A program made the translations under genes and the position numbers. A stretch of DNA of 64,000 nucleotides from Balamuthia mandrillaris. Lineage: Eukaryota; Discosea; Longamoebia; Balamuthiidae. Below the pieces are notes generated by a model. It ran no database searches. It saw only the letters and a list, made by a program, of their open reading frames with translations, and was not told the origin of the DNA. Positions 57,475 to 64,000 of the stretch are shown here, one piece after another; the first letter of the stretch is position 1, and every line of letters begins with the position of its first letter. Location of the stretch: NCBI GenBank assembly GCA_031835245.1, contig JAVKOQ010000035.1, positions 231,965-295,964 on the forward strand, read 5' to 3'.

Positions 57475-60400
57475 TCACTGCCTTCCCAAAGAGAACTAAC
57501 GCCATTTGCAACGTTTCTTGTCTTGGGGTACTTCTTCCCCCAGTAGGTGGTGATGGGTCGCTGGGAGCCGAAGTCCTTGGCTGTAAACCAGGAGTTATCC
57601 GAGTCAGGGTATCCTTTCCACTTCACAAGTAGCAGTCAGAAGGTGGGCCGGCATGGTCGAGGACCTTTTCAACTTCGAAGTGCTTATCTTCAAAAGGAGT
57701 GTTGGGATCAACAAGCTTGAGAGCACTTGGAGGAACCTTGTCAGGGAGTATGTCGCCAGTGATGTCCTGAAGGACGTAGGCTCTGTTGTTGGTGCAGTGG
57801 TGGATGATGAAGGGGCCGAGATACTTAGGATCGGTTTTGGAGTTTGCTGACAAGTTTTTCAGCATTACCTTATCACCGGGAGAAAAATGGGTGATTTTGT
57901 TGTTGGTGTTGAATTACTTTTCTATGTTAGTGGAGTATTTGGCAACCTTTTCGTAGATGGAGGAGTAGACGATTTGCAGCATGACCTTGGTGGGAGAGGT
58001 GATCTCACGAGGAGTTTTAAGCTTGGATATGCTTTCAAAGTAGTTTTCTGGGTAGGAAAGAGGCCTGCTGAAGAAGAGCTCAAAAGGTTTGGAGTCTAAG
58101 TGACAGGATATGTGCTGATTCAGGGCGAATTGAGCAATGGGGAGGAACATGGACCAGTGTCCGAGGTTGCCTTTAAGGGATTTCAGGAGCATGGATTTGG
58201 TGAGCTTGACGTGGCTTTCTGCAGCTCCGTTGGCTCATGGGTGATATGAAGAGATGAACCGGTGGTCGAAACCTGCCTGGTCACGTACTGCGGACATGAT
58301 TTTGTTGACAAATTCAGTGCTGTTGTCAGACTGGACGATTTTGAGGAAGCTGAGTTTGCAGATGATCTTGACAAACTCACAGGAGACTTCTTCTGTGGAT
58401 TTGTCCTTGAGAGGGCGGAGAATCGTAAAATGTGTGGCGATGTCCATGATGATGAAGATGTATTGATAGCCCATGAAGTCTGTTTGCAAGGGGCCAGTAA
58501 GGTCAATGGTGATATACTCAAAAGGAAAAGTAGCATGTATCGACTTGAGAGGGTGGAAACCAAGCCGTGTGACATTGAAGCGAAGGCATTCCTTGCAATG
58601 GCGTGCTGTGTTGTGGCAGTCATTGCAGATGTTGGGCCAGAAGTAACCTTCCTTAAGCACTTTGTGAAGGAGGCTTTCAGTGCCTTTGCTGATGGAGTGG
58701 AGTCGTTCCAAGATTTGTTGACGTTCGTTGGGTGGAGGAACCGTTTTGCTGAGAAGGTCCTTGATGAAGTCGTTTAACGTACGTGAGGGAGCCGAGAGTT
58801 GGCTGTCGTCAAGTTTGATGTTGTTGACTTTGGGTTTAGGGGCCAGAGTTTTGGCGTTCTGAGGAACTTGAGGAACATTCAGCGGTGCATTGCAGAGGAT
58901 GGAAGGAGCGTACAATTGTGAGAGGGAGTCCTCTAAGATATGATGAATGCCAGGCTGATGGAAAACCTTGAAGTCGTAGTGAAGGATTACAAGAGCCCAG
59001 TGTACAAGCATGCTGTTGAGGTCTTTTGTGTTGAAAAGATGCACAAGAGGTCTGTGGTCTGTGTAGAGTAGGAAGTGTTGGCTGATGAGGTAGTAATGGA
59101 ATCTGTCAAGCATGAAGATGATAGCAAGCAGCTCTCGTTTGATGGAAGGATAATTGCGTTGAGCAGGGTTAAGAGCCTTGCTGACGAAGCAGATGTAGCT
59201 ACACTTGCCGTTGTCATCTTCTTGGTAAAGTACAGCGCCAACACCATGCTGAGAAGTGTCAGTGCCAACATGAAAGGGGTTTGTCCCAATCTGGTGCACT
59301 TAAGATGGTTGGACTGGAGATGACGTGCTTGAAAGTGTCAAGTGCTTGTAGACAGTCATCATTCCAATAAGGTCGGATATCAGGGACATTCTGGAGAGGT
59401 TTGAGGGGTGCCACAATCTCTGCATAGCAAGGGATGTAGTCCTGAAGGAAGTTGGTGAAACCTAGGATACTCTGTATTTGTTTGCCTGTGGTGGAAGTAG
59501 GTAGAGTAGAAAAGGTAGAGATTTTCTCTAGGTCAGGTAGGCAGCCATCTCTTGATACAATATGACCAAGGAGTCGCACTCGAGTATATCCAAACTGGCA
59601 TTTCTTGAGGCGGAGGCGGAGGCCTGTAACAGTGAGGGCATTGATGACCTTGACAATGTCACTGATGTGCTGTTCTAGCGAAGAGGATTTGGTGAAGACC
59701 AAGATGTCGTCCACATAGTGGGAGGAGATGTCGATCAGGAGGCGAAGGGTGGCTGCAATGAAGCAGGACATGACAGCCTGAACGTGCTTGACACTGAAAG
59801 GTGTGCCTACGAACTTGAGCCGTACGCCATACCATGTGAAGGTAAGCTTTTCTTGGTGAGGTGGATAAACCAGGATTTGGTTGTAGGACCAGACGAGGTC
59901 CAAAAGGGTAGCCCATTTGAGGCCTAGAGCTCATTCGATGAGAACTTTGGTGTCCTCAATCAGGTACTCGTCATCAGCAAGGAGAAAGTTAATGCCACTG
60001 GGGTCAATACAGATTCTGACTTTTGACCATTTGCCATGTTTGTCTTTTTTGGGGACTGGAAGGATGGGAGAATTCCATTGGCAGTTGAGTGAAGAGAGTG
60101 CAATGACGCCATGTTGGAGCCATACGGTGAGTTGCCTAAAGACTGAGTTGTGATAGATCTCAGGGATGGTGTACTGTTTGCAGAAAACAGGTTTGGCATT
60201 GCTGGTGTTAAGGTAAATTACGCTTTCTGGAAGGGAACTGCTGGGGCCGTGAGGCACTTGCTGGTTGCGCTGGAGCGCATCATGGATGCCTTCAGTGATC
60301 TTTCAAGCAGTGTCAGGAGGAGGAGGAAGCTCAACACATTTGTCCTTGTCAGAAATGTTGAAGTCGTCTTCCTTGAATTCTTCTCATTCACTAGGAAGAG

Positions 60401-60683
60401 GATAATGCACAGGACGGCTGAAAAGACCAACGCTAATGCGTCACATGATGTCTCTTCCAAATAGGATCTCATGCTCACCTTGAAGAGGCATGATGAAGAA
60501 GTGGTGAAACAACTTGCGAGAACCACAGTCAATGTGGACATGTGCCACACAGTGGGTAATGTGGGTGGTGGACCTGTCGCCTAACATGATTTCCATATTG
60601 TCTATGTTGGAGATGATGGTGTGGTGGCGTTTACAGGATGTATCTTTCCGTTGCTGCTGGAGAGATGAAGGAGTGTGATGCAC
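57420..60683 (-). pseudogene. chromovirus Pol (protease, RT, RNase H, integrase, chromodomain), decayed
   Basis: Protease C-part ends EILFGRDIM. RT has the YVDD catalytic box (about 59,710) and KCQFGYTRVRLLGH. RNase H begins FHVGTDTSQHG. Integrase has the zinc-binding HHCC pattern (CNDCHN, CKEC), D at TIDLTG and D at VQSDNS, and an E after SYHP. A C-terminal chromodomain has FEVEKVLDH and KWKGYPDSDNSWF. Breaks: TGA at 60441, 60384, 60303, 59931 and 58235, TAA at 57914, and frameshifts near 59,280 (CCCC run) and 57,626. It is non-functional. Confidence 0.93.
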
Positions 60684-62577
60684 CAGAGTCTATGAAGCCT
60701 GTGGCACACTGACAGTTAAGGAGGATGGGAGCCGTGATGGGAGGTTCCACTTTGTCCTTGCAGTCATCTTCTACATCGTCATCATCATCTGTGTTGAGAC
60801 CTTCCACATGAATAGCTTCAGGGGTGACTACAGGGCTGGGAGCGTCCGTAGTAGAGTCAGAAGCGTTGCCAGGGTGAAGGAGGGAGTTAAGGTCGATGGC
60901 AGCAAGCTCTACGTTGCCTTGAATCTCCCAGGCATGGTGGACTGCTTCCATGAACTCCTGCTTTGCGGTAGCATCCAGTGCATTGGTAGATGGCTGGTTG
61001 GTGCCAGAAGGAGGCGGAGCCAGTGAAGGAGCTGGTGAAGGAGACAGTGATGAAGGTGGCAATGATGCTGAAGCCGGTTGCTGAGATGTTGATGTCTGCG
61101 CTTGGCTAGCGTTGAGTGCTGCAGGCTGGCGGGGTTTACACTGATGACCAGGATGCCAAGGCGCTGAGCACTTACAGCAGGTGTGTTTGTTGGAGGACAG
61201 AGGATGTCCTGATGATGAGGAAGAAGATGAGGAGGACCCATTGTTGTTGCCATTGTGGCGTTGGCCGGTGTTGGCTTTGCTAGGCGTCTGGGTGCCGTCT
61301 TTCATCTGTTTAATCCGTTTACATTCAGCTGCTGAATGTCCAGATGTTGGGTGAAGAGGGCAGCTCATACTAGAGGGAGCTTTGTGTGTGTAAAGATTAG
61401 CTTCAACACTAAGAGCTATCTGTACAGCTTGGTTGTATTTCTCTGCGTTCCATGAGAGTAGCATGTTGTTGACCGATTCCAGGAGGCAAGGGTTGAGGCA
61501 GCATTTCAGCACGGCTATTTTCTGCGCTTCAGACGGCTGCTCAGTCATCTGTTGAAGGATGTTGTCCATCCTCTCAATGACCTTTCTCACTAGTTCCTTG
61601 GGTCGGTGGCTAAGTTTGAAGAACTCGTCATGGAGACGGGTTTGAAGTTCTGTGCTGCTGAAGTGGGTGGCAAAGAGGTCTCTGGCCTCATGCCATGACA
61701 AGCAGGGTATAACTATATTGTTTTGTACCCAGTGGGAAGCAATCTTGGACCCTTGTGTATATTTAGCGAGGGCCATGTTCCAAATGCTGGGGTGAAGGTT
61801 GACAATCTGAAGGTTGTTCTCCAGTTGCCGAAGAAAGGGTTCTGGGTCGCCATCACGCTCAGGGTTGTAAGCAAGTAGACCAGTCGGAATCTTAGAGGAA
61901 AATGAAGGAGAGTCCAGAGAGGTAGGTCATGCTGAAGGGGAGAATAAGAGGCGCTCTGTGAAAGGTGTGTCAGCTGCACGGTAGGGTGTGTTCACTACAT
62001 GGGGTGGGCTGTCGAAGAAGAGGCTCTCTTCGCCTTCTTTGACCTTCTTGGGCTCAGTGTGTGGTTGCCGTTGGGTTATGACTACCTGGTTGAGCTTGAT
62101 GCGCTCAAGGCGGTCTGCAATATTGTTCACGATGTGGGTAAGGGTGTTGAACTGCTTGTCCACGTGTGTGATGGTGTTTGTGATGATTGTCTTGTAGTGC
62201 TTGAAGACAGACTTGTTGGTGCGCTTAAGGAGGACATCAACAGCTTCTATGAGGTAGGAGATGTTGGAGGTTTGATGCTCGAGGCTGTTGAGCTGTTTTG
62301 AGAGGTATTGTGGGTCTCTCTGCTCTGCTTGCTGAAGAGAGTGATCCAGTTTCTGGATGTATTGCTCTGCGAAGTAGAGCTCCCGTTTTGTGGCTGTAAG
62401 TTGGGTGAAGATTTCATCCTCGTTGACCGGCTGGTGTTTGCCCAGAGAATTGAGGGGCTCGTCCTGTGTGACCTTGAGGTGTAGGATGGAGGCTTGCTCC
62501 TTTTCGATGAGAAGACAAAGTTCCGCAGGGGATAAATCGTCCCAACGTTGAGTGTCGCACTTATCATCGTCACTCAT
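60631..62577 (-). pseudogene. chromovirus Gag plus protease start, broken by one stop
   Basis: ATG at 62577 (MSDDDKCD). A coiled-coil-like N-terminal part is followed by an in-frame TGA at 61927-61929. The same frame then resumes with a retrotransposon Gag capsid region (around 61,800-61,500), a CX2CX4HX4C zinc knuckle (CCKCSAPWHPGHQC), a Pro/Ser-rich linker and the aspartic protease motif DSGASHSF. The frame ends at 60631, but protease sequence continues in another frame, so a frameshift lies near 60,640-60,680. Confidence 0.9.
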
Positions 62578-62626
62578 TGTGGTGAGGTTGAACCGTTCTT
62601 GCCACGAAGAGTTCACTTAAAAAAAA

Positions 62627-62826
62627 TGTTGATGGGGAATAACCCTGCGAATCAAGAAAGGGACGGCACGTAAGCAACTCTGGGTTTATTCACAAGAAAA
62701 GGGGTGTGGACCAAAGTGTGTGCTTTGAATGTGTCGTAAGGAAAAGGGGAAAATAAAAAGGGTGAGAAAATTTGGAGGTATCAGGAAGAGTGTCGACAAG
62801 AAGTCATAATAGTTGGTTTTCCAACA
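62627..62826 (-). repeat. 5' LTR of the chromovirus
   Basis: 200 bp partner LTR. In sense orientation it is followed by a run of eight T, not by an obvious tRNA-complementary primer site. TGGCAAGAACGG about 20 nt on is the nearest candidate. Confidence 0.96.
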
Positions 62827-64000
62827 ATATTGTACCTAAAGCAGCATTTTGTAATAGGAGGCAAAGCAACATCAACATTATCAACTTCGTTTTTGTTGCT
62901 TTCCAGGATACAACTCATTGCTGCCAACAATAGGAAACATATGATGGTTCAGCAAAAAGTGAATGGTGGTCACCTTTATAGGAGACAAAAAAAGCATAAG
63001 AGCAAAGAAAGAGAAAAAGAGACTAAAAAGAAAGAAAAAGAAAAAGAAAACAAAGAAAACTAAATAAAGAAAGGAAGACAAAGAACAAAAGAAAGGTCAC
63101 ATTCCACCTAGTTTCAAACCTTTTATGAACAGTAGCAACCACAATACTTGGTAGCTCTTCAAGTTGAAGAGTCAAGTCATGAAGATCCTGTGGATATGCA
63201 AGCTAGTGAGTCTTTAGCATAGAAAACATAGAAAGATATAAAGAGCCGTAATGAACTTACCAGACTTTCATAACAACTATCTATCTTAAACTGACTACAA
63301 ATGTAGGATATCTTCACCTCCATTGAGACAGGTATAATACAATAATTACTAACAGAAATTGTAAAATATGTTTTCCATTTCTTAAAAGAAAATCAAGGAA
63401 TAAAAAAAAAAGAAGAACATTGGAAAAGAAGACTTGAAAAAATTAAGATAGAAGAACATTTGATGTAGAAGATCTTATGCGTTTGATACAAACTACTTTA
63501 TTGATATGTGCCCAAAGTTGCACCTTACCAAAGTGAGACAAACTAGGTCAAGTGGCACTTAACAACAAAGGAATAGATACCTTTAATAAAACAGCATGTC
63601 ACCTCAAGAGGCTGTGGTTGGCAAGGGTTCTCAAACATGGCGTTTCCAACTAACCAATTCACAAGCACCAATTCAAATCCTTCTTTTTCTTTTCCTCCTT
63701 TTAATCCTTCTCTCTTCTTTTTTCTTTTCTTGTAGAAGAAGGGAATAAAAGAAATTTCTTTTATGCCTTTTTGTAGACACACTACCAATCAGAAAATTGG
63801 AAGGTAGAATGGAAAATACCTTCTCTTAAAAAGCCTTCTCTTCCTTCAGGTTCAAATCATACATTACATTAGGACAGTAGAAATTATAGTTCAAATAGTA
63901 CATTCGATTGAAAATAGGACAGCAAGCTCCTGGTTTAGATGAAATCATTACTTCTACAAAGACAAAAAATGTGGAAAAATAGGGCACTGCTATGCTTGAT
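62827..64000. other. AT-rich region right of the retroelement
   Basis: Continues the AT-rich sequence seen left of the element. Contains an AAAGA-rich purine tract at about 62985-63100. No gene, RNA gene or element was recognised to the window end. Confidence 0.55.

Larger units (their letters stand above)
57275..62826 (-). mobile_element. decayed Ty3/gypsy chromovirus, full length, 5.55 kb
   Basis: Two 200-bp LTRs in direct orientation bound the element, each beginning TG and ending CA. A 4-bp flank ATAT occurs on both sides (57271-57274 and 62827-62830), a likely target duplication. Order on the minus strand is Gag, protease, reverse transcriptase, RNase H, integrase, chromodomain: the chromovirus arrangement. 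Six in-frame TGA codons, one TAA and three frameshifts break the coding region, so it cannot make intact proteins. Confidence 0.97.

Noticed and set aside
58235-61929. TGA as a sense codon (readthrough, Sec or Trp) in the retroelement
   Set aside because: Host genes such as G-alpha, XPF and UBE3A end normally at TGA. Frameshifts and a TAA also break the element, so decay explains it better.

Overview
This is a eukaryotic nuclear window. The protein-coding genes are dense and rich in introns. Introns are mostly about 60-120 nt, GT-AG, and often carry CT-rich simple repeats. Genes lie on both strands with gaps of about 100-500 bp. The gene set (Hsp90 ending MEEVD, Nup160, Vps15, XPF, Elp3, UBE3A with an AZUL zinc finger, EXOSC9, PRP38A, PWP1, a heterotrimeric G-alpha, a fascin-like protein, a Sep15/SelM-family protein, a chromodomain Ty3/gypsy element) points to a free-living unicellular eukaryote such as an amoebozoan or a unicellular relative of animals. 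The species cannot be fixed from sequence alone. Terminal TGA, TAA and TAG codons of intact genes show the standard code.

Layout, left to right: HSP90 (-) and NUP160 (+) diverge from a promoter with three heat-shock-element-like sites. A fascin-like beta-trefoil gene (-) follows, then histidyl-tRNA synthetase (+), G-alpha (-), a uracil-DNA glycosylase fused to zinc knuckles and a GRF zinc finger (-), ELP3 (-), XPF/ERCC4 (+), a TatD-family nuclease with a long novel N-terminal region (+), a Sep15/SelM-like ER protein (-), VPS15 (-), a large intronless PPR protein (+), proteasome assembly chaperone 2 (+), UBE3A (-), EXOSC9/RRP45 (+), a small ankyrin protein (-), a disordered-C2-ankyrin protein (+), an unrecognised helical protein with a Lys-rich tail (+), PRP38A (-) and PWP1 (+). 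From about 54,970 the sequence becomes AT-rich and gene-poor. There a full-length but decayed chromovirus with two 200-bp LTRs is inserted (57,275-62,826, minus orientation).

Most genes are single-copy housekeeping functions without operon logic. Several neighbours share divergent promoters (HSP90/NUP160, fascin/HARS, ELP3/XPF, VPS15/PPR, UBE3A/EXOSC9, ankyrin/C2-ankyrin, PRP38A/PWP1). Three DNA-repair or nuclease genes (UNG fusion, XPF, TatD) fall within 12 kb.

The most notable points are: (i) the UNG-CCHC-GRF-CCHC fusion, whose five exons join in frame to 493 residues; (ii) a TatD-like enzyme with an N-terminal region of about 230 residues and Asn in place of a metal-ligand His; (iii) CT-rich intronic repeats that nearly always place pyrimidines on the sense strand; (iv) retroelement decay showing six in-frame TGA codons consistent with CGA-to-TGA and LTR differences that are all transitions, mostly at CpG, which suggests CpG methylation in the host. 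Exon boundaries were read by eye from splice consensus, frame and family alignment, and none were tested with transcripts.
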